Source of the DNA: Pseudocalidococcus azoricus BACA0444
GTDB lineage: Bacteria > Cyanobacteriota > Cyanobacteriia > Thermosynechococcales > Thermosynechococcaceae
Direction: 5' to 3'
Assembly: GCF_031729055.1 (NCBI RefSeq)
Contig: NZ_JAVMIP010000002.1
Coordinates: 310,001-374,000 of the forward strand
DNA: 64,000 bases
The stretch's first letter is position 1, and the number at the start of each line of letters is the position of its first letter. A program made the translations under genes and the position numbers. Of the stretch, positions 16,366 to 24,904 are shown piece by piece. The notes below the pieces were generated by a model, which did not search any database, was not told where the DNA came from, and saw only the letters and a list, made by a program, of their open reading frames with translations.

Positions 16366-17394
16366 TTGGGTAGTCAGGGGTATCGGGTTGCGATTTTAGG
16401 GGCCACAGGTGCAGTTGGCACAGAGCTTTTGGAGTTGTTAGCTGAACGGAAGTTTCCCCTCAGTGAGTTGCGTTTATTGGCTTCATCACGGTCGGCGGGA
16501 CAAACTCTGGCTTTTCAAGGGGACAACCTGACCATCCAGGCCGTGGGTCATGATTCATTTGCGGGCATTGATCTCGTCTTAGCCTCGGCTGGGGGGAGTA
16601 TTTCTCAGAATTGGCTACCTGTCGCTGTCCAGGCCGGGGCCGTCTGTGTGGATAATTCCAGTGCGTTTCGGATGGCTCCAGATGTGCCGTTAGTGGTTCC
16701 AGAGGTTAACCCCGCTGATTTAGACCACCATCAAGGCATTATTGCCAACCCCAACTGCACGACAATTCTGATGACCGTTGCCCTCTGGCCCTTACATCAA
16801 GTTCAACCGATTCAACGGATTATTGCCGCCACCTATCAATCCGCCAGTGGAGCCGGAGCCAGAGCCATGGCCGAAGTGAAAGCACAAGCCCAGGCCATCC
16901 TGAATAACAAAACACCCCCCACCGAGTCTTTTCCCTATCCCTTGGCCTTTAATCTGTTTCTCCACAACACACCGATCAACGCCCAGGGGTATTGCCAAGA
17001 AGAAATGAAAATGGTCAATGAAACCCGGAAGATTTTCCATGCCCCAGGGTTACGCATCTCAGCCACCTGTGTCCGTGTGCCGGTGTTGCGGGCCCATTCG
17101 GAAGCCTTGAATTTGGAGTTTGAGCAGCCTTTCCCCGTGACTCAAGCCCGTGAGTTAATCGCCCAGGCCCCCGGTGTGAAATTGGTTGAAAATTGGGAGA
17201 ATAATTACTTTCCGATGCCCATAGATGCCACAGGTCAAGATGATGTGCTTGTGGGTCGGATTCGTCAAGATATATCCCACCCCAATGGCTTAGAACTCTG
17301 GCTCTGCGGGGATCAAATTCGCAAAGGGGCGGCCCTAAATGCGGTGCAAATTGCCGAAGCCTTGATTGAACGGGGCCTGGTTAAAACCCCCTAA
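16366..17394 (+). CDS. asd: Aspartate-semialdehyde dehydrogenase
   Basis: A 342-residue enzyme that reduces aspartyl phosphate to aspartate semialdehyde for lysine, methionine, threonine and diaminopimelate synthesis. Visible are the NADP-binding YRVAILGATGAVGTELLELL, catalytic Cys in IANPNCTTI, the RISATCVRVPVLRAHSE segment and the C-terminal GAALNAVQIAE. The likely start is TTG at 16366, with AAGGA about 10 bases upstream. Convergent with the Hsp70-like gene. Confidence 0.95.
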   Translation: MGSQGYRVAILGATGAVGTELLELLAERKFPLSELRLLASSRSAGQTLAFQGDNLTIQAVGHDSFAGIDLVLASAGGSISQNWLPVAVQAGAVCVDNSSAFRMAPDVPLVVPEVNPADLDHHQGIIANPNCTTILMTVALWPLHQVQPIQRIIAATYQSASGAGARAMAEVKAQAQAILNNKTPPTESFPYPLAFNLFLHNTPINAQGYCQEEMKMVNETRKIFHAPGLRISATCVRVPVLRAHSEALNLEFEQPFPVTQARELIAQAPGVKLVENWENNYFPMPIDATGQDDVLVGRIRQDISHPNGLELWLCGDQIRKGAALNAVQIAEALIERGLVKTP

Positions 17395-17397
17395 CCC

Positions 17398-18987
17398 CTA
17401 GCGCAACGTGATCACCAACTGCTGATCCACCAGGCGAGTTTGGGTGAGTAAATCATCAATGGAAATCCGTAACTGACGGTGCTGATCCACAAAAAACAAA
17501 ACTTTGAGCCGATCTGTACCGGGTTGACCGAGGGGATTGAGTTGGGCAATGGTGCGGCTGCCCTCTCGATCATTCAAGGCCTGGACAGTGGGTTGATCTT
17601 TAATGGTGCGGGTGATCAGTTGCCCCCCCTCAAAGAAGATTTCTGTCCGCTCCTGGGTTTGGCCCAGTTCCCCCATAATTAGCTCCAGGCCCGGCTGATC
17701 TGCTGTGGAAGCCCCCAAAATTAATTCAATCGGTTGACTCATGGGATAGGACTGGCCGGGTTGAATAATCGGATGCCAATGATGGGTTTGGCGGCGATAA
17801 TCCCAATAGCGAATCCCATAGCCGTGATAGAGAAAATCCGCAATTCCCGCCCCTTGATCGAGGTATAAGGCTCCGGTGGCCACCGCTGTCAGGGGATGAT
17901 CTGCGGCAATTTTATGGGTGGGGAAATGGGAGCGAATCCAGGCCTTGATAGCGGGCATTTGGCAGGTTCCCCCGATGAGGATCACCCCTTCAATGTCCTT
18001 GGTTGTGATGCCTTGGCCCCGGGCCTGGTGCAAGACTTGGGTTAAACAATCATCTAAACGACTGAAAAAGTCATGAGTTGCTAAGATTTGCTCCAATTCC
18101 GGGCGGGTTAAGGTAATCTGGTGCTCCTGGCCAGTATCGGGATTGCGATAAAATTCCTCGGCCTTGGCCTGGCTAGAGAGCTTGATTTTCAGCCGTTCCC
18201 AAAGGCGTAATGTCCAAGGGGTGATAGGGAGATTGTCCTGGGCTTGAAAATAGGCCCCGATCCACTGGTCAATATCGCTGCCTCCGAGTGTGCGCCCGGC
18301 CTTACTAATCACCTTGGCTATTTGGCTACTGGGGGAGGGCTGCTCTTTTTGGCCAAGAATCTGTTGTCCCCACTTGAGGAGAAAGCCCCGTGATTCTGGC
18401 GGTGTTTGGGGTTGTTGGACAAGAGATAAATCTAGGGTTCCGCCGCCAAAGTCAATCACAAGAAGGGTTTGCGCATCTCCCAGTCCCGTTCCCAAGGCCG
18501 CCGCGGTTGGCTCATCCAATAACTTCACCTGTTCTACGTTTAGGGCCTGGCAAAGTTCGGTTAACCAGAGGCGATAGGCCGCAAAACAATCCACTGGCAC
18601 GGTCAGAACTAGGGATTTTAAGGCATCGGGATGGAGCTTAAGTAACTGTTGGTAAAGATGCTCAATGAACCAAGTGCCAATCTGCTCAAAGGTGAGGTCG
18701 CAGCCATCGAGTTTCGGTAAAAACCCCTGAATTTCCGCGCCAATTCCCCGCTTAAAGTTCCGAAAGACGCGTTGATTGTTGCCATGGTTTAGCTCGTTGA
18801 GGATTACCTGTTGGCCGAGGGTGAGTTGGGGGATTTGGGCCTGATCCACATAGAGCAAACTGGGAATGAGGGGGGAATCTAAACTCTCGGTCAGGCCTGG
18901 CAAAATTACCGGTTCTGGCTGCTGACTAATGGGGTTCCAACGGGCAATTACCGTATTACTGGTGCCAAAATCAAGGGCATAACTCAT
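17398..18987 (-). CDS. Hsp70-family protein (DnaK-like)
   Basis: A 529-residue actin-fold ATPase. Phosphate-1 loop ALDFGTSNTVIARW, LLDEPTAAALGTG and LVIDFGGGTLDLSL (phosphate-2), and GVILIGGTCQMPAIKAWI (adenosine motif) are all present. The substrate-binding part is short and unlike that of DnaK, and it lacks the EEVD-like end, so it is an atypical Hsp70. Its ATG overlaps the stop of the glycosyltransferase gene upstream (ATGA), so the two are translated together. Confidence 0.88.
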   Translation of the reverse strand: MSYALDFGTSNTVIARWNPISQQPEPVILPGLTESLDSPLIPSLLYVDQAQIPQLTLGQQVILNELNHGNNQRVFRNFKRGIGAEIQGFLPKLDGCDLTFEQIGTWFIEHLYQQLLKLHPDALKSLVLTVPVDCFAAYRLWLTELCQALNVEQVKLLDEPTAAALGTGLGDAQTLLVIDFGGGTLDLSLVQQPQTPPESRGFLLKWGQQILGQKEQPSPSSQIAKVISKAGRTLGGSDIDQWIGAYFQAQDNLPITPWTLRLWERLKIKLSSQAKAEEFYRNPDTGQEHQITLTRPELEQILATHDFFSRLDDCLTQVLHQARGQGITTKDIEGVILIGGTCQMPAIKAWIRSHFPTHKIAADHPLTAVATGALYLDQGAGIADFLYHGYGIRYWDYRRQTHHWHPIIQPGQSYPMSQPIELILGASTADQPGLELIMGELGQTQERTEIFFEGGQLITRTIKDQPTVQALNDREGSRTIAQLNPLGQPGTDRLKVLFFVDQHRQLRISIDDLLTQTRLVDQQLVITLR

Positions 18988-20012
18988 GGATCCGCCTCCG
19001 GGGCCTGGGGGGAACGAAAAGACTCCTGAGATTTTAATTGTTCCGGTTGGTCAAATTGATTGATGGAGTGGGGGGCAAACCCATAGGCATCACGAATAAT
19101 ATACAAGGGCCGTCCTTTCACTTCTGCGTAGATCCGCCCCAAATACTCACCCATAATCCCCAAGGTTAATAATTGAATTCCCCCTAGGAACAAAATTGCC
19201 ACCATTAACGAGGCATAACCCGGAATATCTCGCCCATAGATCAGGGTGCGGAAGACTAAAGCCCCGGCATAGATTAGCGCGAGGAGGGAAATCAACAGGC
19301 CGACATAGAGCCAAATTTTTAAGGGTTTGACACTAAAGCCGACAATCCCATCTAGGGCAAAATTCCACAACCGCCAATAATTCCAGGAACTCTCCCCTTG
19401 GAGCCGACCGGGACGATCATAGTGGATCACCGTTTGCCGAAAGCCCACCCAACTAAACAGGCCCTTCATAAACCGATTCCGCTCCGGCAGTTGCTTGAGG
19501 ACATTCACCACCGCCCGATCCAATAACCGAAAATCTCCCGTGTTGGCCGGAATCGGGGTGTCACTCAACCAGGCCATGACCCGATAAAATCCCTGGGCAG
19601 TGATCCGTTTAATCCAAGTCTCTTGAGTCCGGGTCCGGCGCGTTGCATAGACCACATCAAAGCCCTCTTGCCAACGGGAGACCATCTCAGGGATTAACTC
19701 CGGTGGATCTTGGAGGTCTGCATCCAGGGGAATGACGGCCCGGCCTTGACTGTGATCAATCCCGGCGGTTAAGGCGATTTCTTTGCCAAAGTTACGGGAG
19801 AAGTTAATGACTTTAATCCGGGGGTCTTGCTGATGCTGTTCGATGAGTTGGGCCAGGGTGTGATCACGGCTGCCATCATTGACACAAATCACTTCATAGT
19901 CAAGGCCAAGGGGAGCGAGGGTGGCGGCAATGCGAGTAAACAACTGGGCTAAATTGGCGGCTTCGTTATAACAGGGAACGACAAGGGAAAGAACAGGGGT
20001 GTTATCCGGCAT
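18984..20012 (-). CDS. GtrB/DPM1-like family 2 glycosyltransferase
   Basis: 342 residues from the ATG at 20012 (an in-frame TTG at 20027 is also open). The GT-A domain shows LSLVVPCYNEAANLAQLFTR, VICVNDGSRDHTL, the DXD motif in IPLDADLQDPPELI and the MKGLFSWVGFRQ loop. Two C-terminal membrane helices follow (IWLYVGLLISLLALIYAGAL, LMVAILFLGGIQLLTLGIMG). Such enzymes charge polyprenyl phosphate with a sugar. Coupled to the Hsp70-like gene by ATGA. Confidence 0.9.
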   Translation of the reverse strand: MPDNTPVLSLVVPCYNEAANLAQLFTRIAATLAPLGLDYEVICVNDGSRDHTLAQLIEQHQQDPRIKVINFSRNFGKEIALTAGIDHSQGRAVIPLDADLQDPPELIPEMVSRWQEGFDVVYATRRTRTQETWIKRITAQGFYRVMAWLSDTPIPANTGDFRLLDRAVVNVLKQLPERNRFMKGLFSWVGFRQTVIHYDRPGRLQGESSWNYWRLWNFALDGIVGFSVKPLKIWLYVGLLISLLALIYAGALVFRTLIYGRDIPGYASLMVAILFLGGIQLLTLGIMGEYLGRIYAEVKGRPLYIIRDAYGFAPHSINQFDQPEQLKSQESFRSPQAPEADP

Positions 20013-20046
20013 GGGAGAGATCACCAAAGCCTAATAATTTTGGCTA

Positions 20047-20337
20047 CTAACGCAAGATTGTTGAAGCGATGATTGTGGCAGTGGCAGTAACGATTAAACC
20101 AAAGGCTAAATTCACCACTTGCCCGGACGCTTTTTGATAGGTATCGACGCGGACATTGGTTAAGGTCAACTCCTGCTTGATGGCATCCACGTCCTGTTTT
20201 AAGCCATCCACATCTTTTTTCAGGCCGTCCACATCCTGTTTCAAGCCATCTACGTCCTGCTTGAGGCCGTCCACATCATCTTCAATCCGCTGGAGTTGCG
20301 ATAACACTGCCTGTTGAAAGTCTTGCTCAGTCATCAT
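20047..20337 (-). CDS. Small heptad-repeat protein with a C-terminal membrane anchor
   Basis: 96 residues. Residues ~19-54 are consecutive seven-residue units DVDGLKQ (with DVDGLKK and DVDAIKQ variants), a near-perfect coiled coil. A hydrophobic helix VVNLAFGLIVTATATIIAST ends the protein. It resembles small cyanobacterial coiled-coil membrane proteins of unknown function. The DNA repeat of 21 bases suggests the number of units can change by slippage. It lies 34 bases upstream of the glycosyltransferase. Confidence 0.72.
   Translation of the reverse strand: MMTEQDFQQAVLSQLQRIEDDVDGLKQDVDGLKQDVDGLKKDVDGLKQDVDAIKQELTLTNVRVDTYQKASGQVVNLAFGLIVTATATIIASTILR
20176..20283 (-). repeat. Tandem 21-base coding repeat
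   Basis: About five units of 21 bases, each encoding DVDGLK[Q/K] within the small coiled-coil protein. Units differ at a few third positions. Confidence 0.75.
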
Positions 20338-20575
20338 CTTCGCCCGTAGTCCCTAATCTTTGGGGAACTCTTCTTCCTCATTATCAATGATCTCCCCAGG
20401 CCCCGATGAGGTTTACTTATGACGGTGATCAGGAAAAATCAGGAATTGCCCTAGAACCCAGGCCTGGTCGGACTTCCCATCACTTTTTTCCTGAGTTGAC
20501 GGCTATCTACCCTAGGCAGACCCTTTACATCTCGTTAGAATAGTAAATATTTCGTAACATTACTTAACACTCACC

Positions 20576-21388
20576 ATGTTTGGAACCACCACCTTGACGG
20601 CTGACTGGGGCGAGCAACTAATCAATTCCGTAGCCACCCAGGCCATTACCCATCTGTTTAGTGAGAGTGAGGCTGTCTCCGTCAGTGTCGGCTGTTTCCC
20701 AGCGGCAAAAATTTTACAGGGCAAGGTGGACAGCTTCAAAATGCAGGGACGGGGCCTGGTGATTCGGCGGCAATTTCCGGTCACTGAGATGTCCTTTGCA
20801 ACCGATGCGGTGGCCTTAGACTTGGGGGCAATTTTCCAAGGTAAACTCCGGCTCCAGCAACCCACCCAGGCCATTGCCGAAATTACCTTATCAGAAGCAG
20901 GGATTAACCAGGCCTTTCAAGCGGAACTGGTGCAAAATCGCCTCAAAAATATTCTCACCCCAGAACTAGCGGCAATTTCCGGTGAAGAGCCGGTCTCCTT
21001 TACCAATGTCCAAATCCAGTTGCTGCCCCACAATCAAGTCCAGTTGCAAGCCGAAGTCGAGTTGCCCTTTCATGGTCTTGTCCCGATTAAGGTGATTACT
21101 GGCCTGGCCATTGAACGGCGGACTCGGATCCAATTTATCCAGGCCCAGTGGCTTGGCGAGGATGTTCCCCCGGCCCAACAACTGATTAGCCAACGTTTAA
21201 CGGAGGCCTTTGTTGCGCTCTTGAACGGCATGGTGGACTTAGACCGCTTTGATCTCGATGGGGTGGTGTTGAAATTAAATCGCCTGATGACAGTGGGAGA
21301 TCAACTGGTGCTGAGTGGTTATGCGGAAATTCGCCATTTTCCCGTCACAGGAGAGCAAACCCCGGCCTGGCAACCGATGGCGGCTTAA
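20576..21388 (+). CDS. DUF2993 (LmeA-like) protein
   Basis: A 270-residue protein with the DUF2993 pattern: ATQAITHLFSESEAVSVSVG, LQGKVDSFKMQGRGLVIR, LQQPTQAIAEITLSEAGINQ and a C-terminal DLDGVVLKLNRLMTVGDQLV. These proteins are lipid-binding tubular-fold relatives of LmeA, common in cyanobacteria; the function is unknown. No clear signal peptide. Its stop codon lies within the outer repeat of a candidate attC site (21383-21470). Confidence 0.82.
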   Translation: MFGTTTLTADWGEQLINSVATQAITHLFSESEAVSVSVGCFPAAKILQGKVDSFKMQGRGLVIRRQFPVTEMSFATDAVALDLGAIFQGKLRLQQPTQAIAEITLSEAGINQAFQAELVQNRLKNILTPELAAISGEEPVSFTNVQIQLLPHNQVQLQAEVELPFHGLVPIKVITGLAIERRTRIQFIQAQWLGEDVPPAQQLISQRLTEAFVALLNGMVDLDRFDLDGVVLKLNRLMTVGDQLVLSGYAEIRHFPVTGEQTPAWQPMAA

Positions 21389-21470
21389 CGTTCCCAATCA
21401 CCCGCCGCAGATAACCTTGAACTCCAACCGATAACCTCTCATCGGTCGGTGTGCATTGGGGTTGTTGGGC
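21383..21470 (-). other. Candidate integron attC site (SDR cassette)
   Basis: Read on the minus strand it begins GCCCAAC (RYYYAAC) and ends GTTAAGC (GTTRRRY). Between these the inner parts CCCAATGCACACC and GGTGATTGGG pair with bulged bases, and a further hairpin CCGAT/ATCGG sits in the loop. This is the imperfect-palindrome design of attC recombination sites. It lies 63 bases after the SDR stop, as expected for a gene cassette. The match is weaker than for the second site. Confidence 0.45.
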
Positions 21471-21533
21471 TGCTTGTTGGTTAACTTTGGGCTGCATATC
21501 GTGCTCTGTGTGCAAAAGGAGCAGCCAGCGAAG

Positions 21534-22292
21534 TCAATATTTCTGCGCGGCTGGCCGCACCACAATTTCGTTCACGTCCACGTCGGCGGGTTGTTCCACA
21601 GCATAGGCGATGGCGCGTGCAATGGCTTCGGCGGGAATCAAGTCAATGCGAAACTGCTCTATTACGGTCTTTTTCATTTCAGAGTCTGAAATTGTATTGG
21701 GCAGTTCCGATTCGGTCGCTCCTGGGGCTATTATTGTCACCCGGATGGTGTTACCCATTTCCTGCCTCAGACCTTCCGATACCACACGCACGGCGTGCTT
21801 CGTGGCGCTATAAATCGTGGACGTAGGCCCGACCCACCTATCGGCAACCGATGTAATATTGACGAAATGACCAGAGTTTTGGGACTTGAAAACCGGCAGC
21901 GCCGCTGCAATGCCATACAACACGCCTTTCAGGTTTACGTCAATCATCCTGTCCCATTCTTCTACCTTCAATTGTTCAAGTAAGGAGAGCGGCATCAAGC
22001 CCGCATTGCTAACCAACACATCAACACGCCCGAATTGTGCTTGTGCGAACTGGATAAATTTTTCCAGTTGTTCTTTTTGCGTAACGTCCAAAGGGGTGAA
22101 GCGAACTTCTCCTCCGGCGGCCTGAATTTCGTCTGCAATGGTCTTTAAGTTTTCGATGCGCCGAGCACCCAAGACAACTTTAGAGCCTTTGGCCGCTAAA
22201 AAGCGTGCAGCAGCTTCACCAATTCCACCACTGGCACCGGTAATAGCGATGACTTTCCCTGTAAGTCCTTCCTGTTGTGACGTGGTAAGCAT
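21534..22292 (-). CDS. Short-chain dehydrogenase/reductase (cassette gene)
   Basis: 252 residues from the ATG at 22292 (MLTTSQQEGL). It has the classical SDR features: cofactor loop VIAITGASGGIGEAAARFLA, NAG in VSNAGLMPLS, catalytic Ser in NITSVAD, and YSATKHA (Tyr-x-x-x-Lys). The Arg in VVLGARRIENL favours NADP. Such enzymes reduce small carbonyls. It lacks the CAGGCC-rich style of its neighbours and sits between two attC-like sites, so it is probably a captured cassette. Confidence 0.9.
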   Translation of the reverse strand: MLTTSQQEGLTGKVIAITGASGGIGEAAARFLAAKGSKVVLGARRIENLKTIADEIQAAGGEVRFTPLDVTQKEQLEKFIQFAQAQFGRVDVLVSNAGLMPLSLLEQLKVEEWDRMIDVNLKGVLYGIAAALPVFKSQNSGHFVNITSVADRWVGPTSTIYSATKHAVRVVSEGLRQEMGNTIRVTIIAPGATESELPNTISDSEMKKTVIEQFRIDLIPAEAIARAIAYAVEQPADVDVNEIVVRPAAQKY

Positions 22293-22300
22293 ACTCAGTA

Positions 22301-22336
22301 GGTTACATTTTAACAACATAGGTTACATTTTAACAA
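22301..22336 (-). promoter_or_regulatory. Direct repeat, likely operator of the SDR gene
   Basis: Two copies of GGTTACATTTTAACAA (plus strand) start at 22301 and 22321, 20 bases apart and so on the same DNA face. Each contains the inverted half-sites GTTA-N5-TAAC. They lie 9-44 bases before the SDR start. No cognate regulator gene is beside it. Confidence 0.55.
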
Positions 22337-22374
22337 ATTGTGACTTTCAATCACAGAAACGCTACGCGCAAGCA

Positions 22375-22461
22375 GCCTAACGATCATGGTCAGCGGTAGC
22401 AGATAATCTCAAACTCAACTCCAGCGGCTTTCTCCTGTCCGCTGCATTTGAATTGTTAGAC
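22375..22461 (-). other. Integron attC site (GNAT cassette)
   Basis: On the minus strand it starts GTCTAACAATTC and ends CGTTAGGC, the classical outer repeats (RYYYAAC and GTTRRRY). The inner CAGCGG pairs with CCGCTG. It is 87 bases long, almost the same as the other candidate. The GNAT stop codon TAA lies inside the first outer repeat, as is common in integron cassettes. No integrase gene is present in the window. Confidence 0.72.
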
Positions 22462-22690
22462 CTTGCATGATAACAACTCTAATGACCTGCAAAACAGCAA
22501 TCCAATGCCAAATCTGGTTTGCGTAGTTCCCACTAGGTTGAATCCAACAGCGCTGTAGAAGTCTTTGGCATGAGGGTTCCCAATGACATGAATGGCTTTT
22601 GATCCTTGGTTGCGCGCTACATCCTCGCAGTGGGCGATCAACATCCGGGCGATACCTTGTCGCCGTTTTTCCGGTTCAACAAACAGCGCG
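22456..22690 (-). pseudogene. 5'-truncated GNAT acetyltransferase (cassette gene)
   Basis: The open frame without a proper start encodes DALFVEPEKRRQGIARMLIA, the acetyl-CoA-binding motif A of GNAT enzymes, then NPHAKDFYSAVGFNLVGT, the motif B region. The N-terminal half of the domain is missing: upstream of about 22690 the sequence becomes the 3' end of a DNA methyltransferase. An internal ATG (22644) lies after the cofactor loop, so an active enzyme is unlikely. The stop lies in the attC site. Confidence 0.78.
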
Positions 22691-24106
22691 TCTAGTTAGG
22701 ATATCTATTGTGATTGGTCTTTTTTCGTCCCAAAAGATCATGGAATCGAGAAATTCTATTGCGGGAGTTGAGGTGATAAGCTTAAAAATAAATTCAGCCT
22801 CCTCCTCTGTCTCAAAAGACAGAAAATTAACAGTATCATCGAACATTACTGGCTTCCCCTTTATAGGCTTGACAAGGCAAAACTTTAGTTGCTTATAAAG
22901 CCCAGAAATCGCTATCTTCCAACCTTTGAAAGAGTAAGAACCAATGCCAAATATAGAGTAAGGTGGCTTACTTTTATAGATAGAGCTTTTTCTATTTTTT
23001 AGATAGTTATCATGATCGAGCAAATATTGCCAAGTTTTAGGAGCTATATTTTGGATGTTGCTTGTATCATCACCAACTGATTGTTGTGTAACTAATACAA
23101 ATCTTCGACAATTCTCTATTCGACCATTGCCGATATCTGAGCTTTTCAAGAGAAGATACAAATATTTCTCTTCCATATAGTAATTTTTACCTATCCCATT
23201 TAAGAATAAAGTATCGTAGATCTGCTCTAGCTCCATCACCTTGGAACAATCATGTTTTATTCCAGAACGCCAAACATACTTCAAATTCTGACCTGCTAAG
23301 TGTTTCCACTTCTCATACTTAATAGTATCTCTGAGAATTAATCCATCTCTCTCACCGATCAGATAAGATATTTCTCTTGATTTTAGATTCTCATAAACTT
23401 TGCAATCAGAGTTGTCAACAATATCAGCAGTAGATAAGACAAAAAGACAAGCCTCAACGGATGCTCTAAAATGAAACTTTGCATCGATGAGGTAGATATG
23501 GGTAGAAAATCTATTTCCTGATTTCCTCCTTGCCTGACGAATTACCTTGCGAGCAACAGAATATTTACACAGAACGGCTATAGTTCCTTCTCGCTCTGAT
23601 AACCACTCAACATACTTTAGAAGCATCCATTCAGAAATATCGAAATTCCCTGAGCCAGTTATAGCTTCGATACCTCGCCGGTTTTGAAAGTTCGATTTTG
23701 AGGGGAGATTTTGACTATTAAGAATACTCAACTCACTACTTGTCACCCAAGGAGGATTACCAATGACCAAAACATACCCTGAAAACTTTGAAATTAAATC
23801 TCTCCAATTGGTTTCAAAAAAATCTGATTCATACAGAATCACATTATTTGAATTTTGATGATTTGATATAGATAATCTTGCTTCTTCAACATATTTTTTA
23901 TTTATGTCTAAGCCTATGATCTTAGAATCTAAAAACTCATCAACTGAGGCTCGAATAAACGCGCCCTTTCCACAATTTGGCTCTATGACAATGTCCGGTG
24001 ATATTTTGTGATTTATTCTAAGAACTTGAGTGACTTCTCTAGCAAGAGAATCAGGAGTCTGAAAGTCACCAAATTGCCATTTATCCAATGATTTTGCCAT
24101 TCTCAC
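22676..24106 (-). CDS. N6-adenine DNA methyltransferase of a type II RM system
   Basis: A 476-residue protein starting at GTG directly after the stop of the endonuclease gene (an ATG lies 6 bases on). It has AdoMet motif I in IVIEPNCGKGAFIRAS, motif II region KIIGLDINKKYVEEARL, and catalytic motif IV NPPW in YVLVIGNPPWVTSS: the TaqI-like gamma class with a C-terminal recognition domain. AT-rich and foreign in style. The last residues (RRAVC) are encoded by the truncated GNAT gene, so the natural C-terminus is lost. Confidence 0.86.
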   Translation of the reverse strand: MRMAKSLDKWQFGDFQTPDSLAREVTQVLRINHKISPDIVIEPNCGKGAFIRASVDEFLDSKIIGLDINKKYVEEARLSISNHQNSNNVILYESDFFETNWRDLISKFSGYVLVIGNPPWVTSSELSILNSQNLPSKSNFQNRRGIEAITGSGNFDISEWMLLKYVEWLSEREGTIAVLCKYSVARKVIRQARRKSGNRFSTHIYLIDAKFHFRASVEACLFVLSTADIVDNSDCKVYENLKSREISYLIGERDGLILRDTIKYEKWKHLAGQNLKYVWRSGIKHDCSKVMELEQIYDTLFLNGIGKNYYMEEKYLYLLLKSSDIGNGRIENCRRFVLVTQQSVGDDTSNIQNIAPKTWQYLLDHDNYLKNRKSSIYKSKPPYSIFGIGSYSFKGWKIAISGLYKQLKFCLVKPIKGKPVMFDDTVNFLSFETEEEAEFIFKLITSTPAIEFLDSMIFWDEKRPITIDILTRRAVC

Positions 24107-24748
24107 TCATCGAACTCTAACTATTCCTGAAACACTACCAGCTTGTTGAATGACTCGACCATGCTGTAGTCTCCACTGAGGAGCATTTGAGATTGTTAAG
24201 TAACCTTGGTTCGGGGGTGATTCTAAAATCCTATCAGCTAGTTGATATACACCTATTTCATCAACAGGCAAATTTCTCTCCATCATGAAGGCAATGATAT
24301 CATCTTTATTTCCATCTCGACTCAAGATATCTAATATCCCTCTAGTTGTTTGGAAATCTCCCGTCCTGCTCTTATCAATGAAAATAGTATGCTGCATATC
24401 TAACCTTCCAGTTCTATTCTCAGGATCATCATACTTGTCGTAAACAAAAACTAGAAGATGATACCCAAGCCCAAACACTTTCTGCGTCGTTGACTTAAAA
24501 GGGCAAGAAGATTGTGGTTGCCTTATACTTGTAACTTTAATATCAACTTCAAGAGTAGGAAGATCGATGCCTGAAGCTGAGTTACCTGCTTGGCAATTGT
24601 AATTCTGAACTAAATAGGCTGTGAATTTATGTTCAAGATAAGTTCCGACAGCTTTTCTATCAGTCACACCATAAAGACTAGGTTCATCGTAGACAGACTC
24701 TATTTCAGCGAATCTGGCTGCCTCAATACATAAGTCTTCTATGGTCAA
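24107..24748 (-). CDS. Type II restriction endonuclease (PD-(D/E)XK-like)
   Basis: A 213-residue AT-rich protein immediately upstream of, and abutting, the methyltransferase. Residues 60-74 read GIDLPTLEVDIKVTS; Asp62, Asp69 and Lys71 fit a PD-(D/E)XK nuclease core. This is preceded by GTYLEHKFTAYL with Glu39. The C-terminal third (YLTISNAPQWRLQHGRV) is likely involved in DNA recognition. The recognition sequence cannot be read. Together with the methyltransferase it forms a complete-looking restriction-modification pair. Confidence 0.75.
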   Translation of the reverse strand: MTIEDLCIEAARFAEIESVYDEPSLYGVTDRKAVGTYLEHKFTAYLVQNYNCQAGNSASGIDLPTLEVDIKVTSIRQPQSSCPFKSTTQKVFGLGYHLLVFVYDKYDDPENRTGRLDMQHTIFIDKSRTGDFQTTRGILDILSRDGNKDDIIAFMMERNLPVDEIGVYQLADRILESPPNQGYLTISNAPQWRLQHGRVIQQAGSVSGIVRVR

Positions 24749-24904
24749 TACTGGTCGTATTTTTCTTTAATATCTCGTCACTGCAATAGTACATCGGTTT
24801 GAGAACACAGCGAAGATCGCGTCAAAGCTTTCTACTGCGGAAACATAGGAGGGTTGCTCTTTGGCAGAGGGATGAGTATACACCTAACTCTCAGATTAGG
24901 ATAA

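Noticed and set aside
20176..20283. Regular 21-base repeats as a possible CRISPR array
   Set aside because: Units are contiguous without spacers and encode a heptad coiled coil in a clear reading frame.
22301..22336. Paired 16-base repeat as a CRISPR or transposon end
   Set aside because: Only two copies at 20-base spacing directly before a start codon; an operator is the simpler reading.
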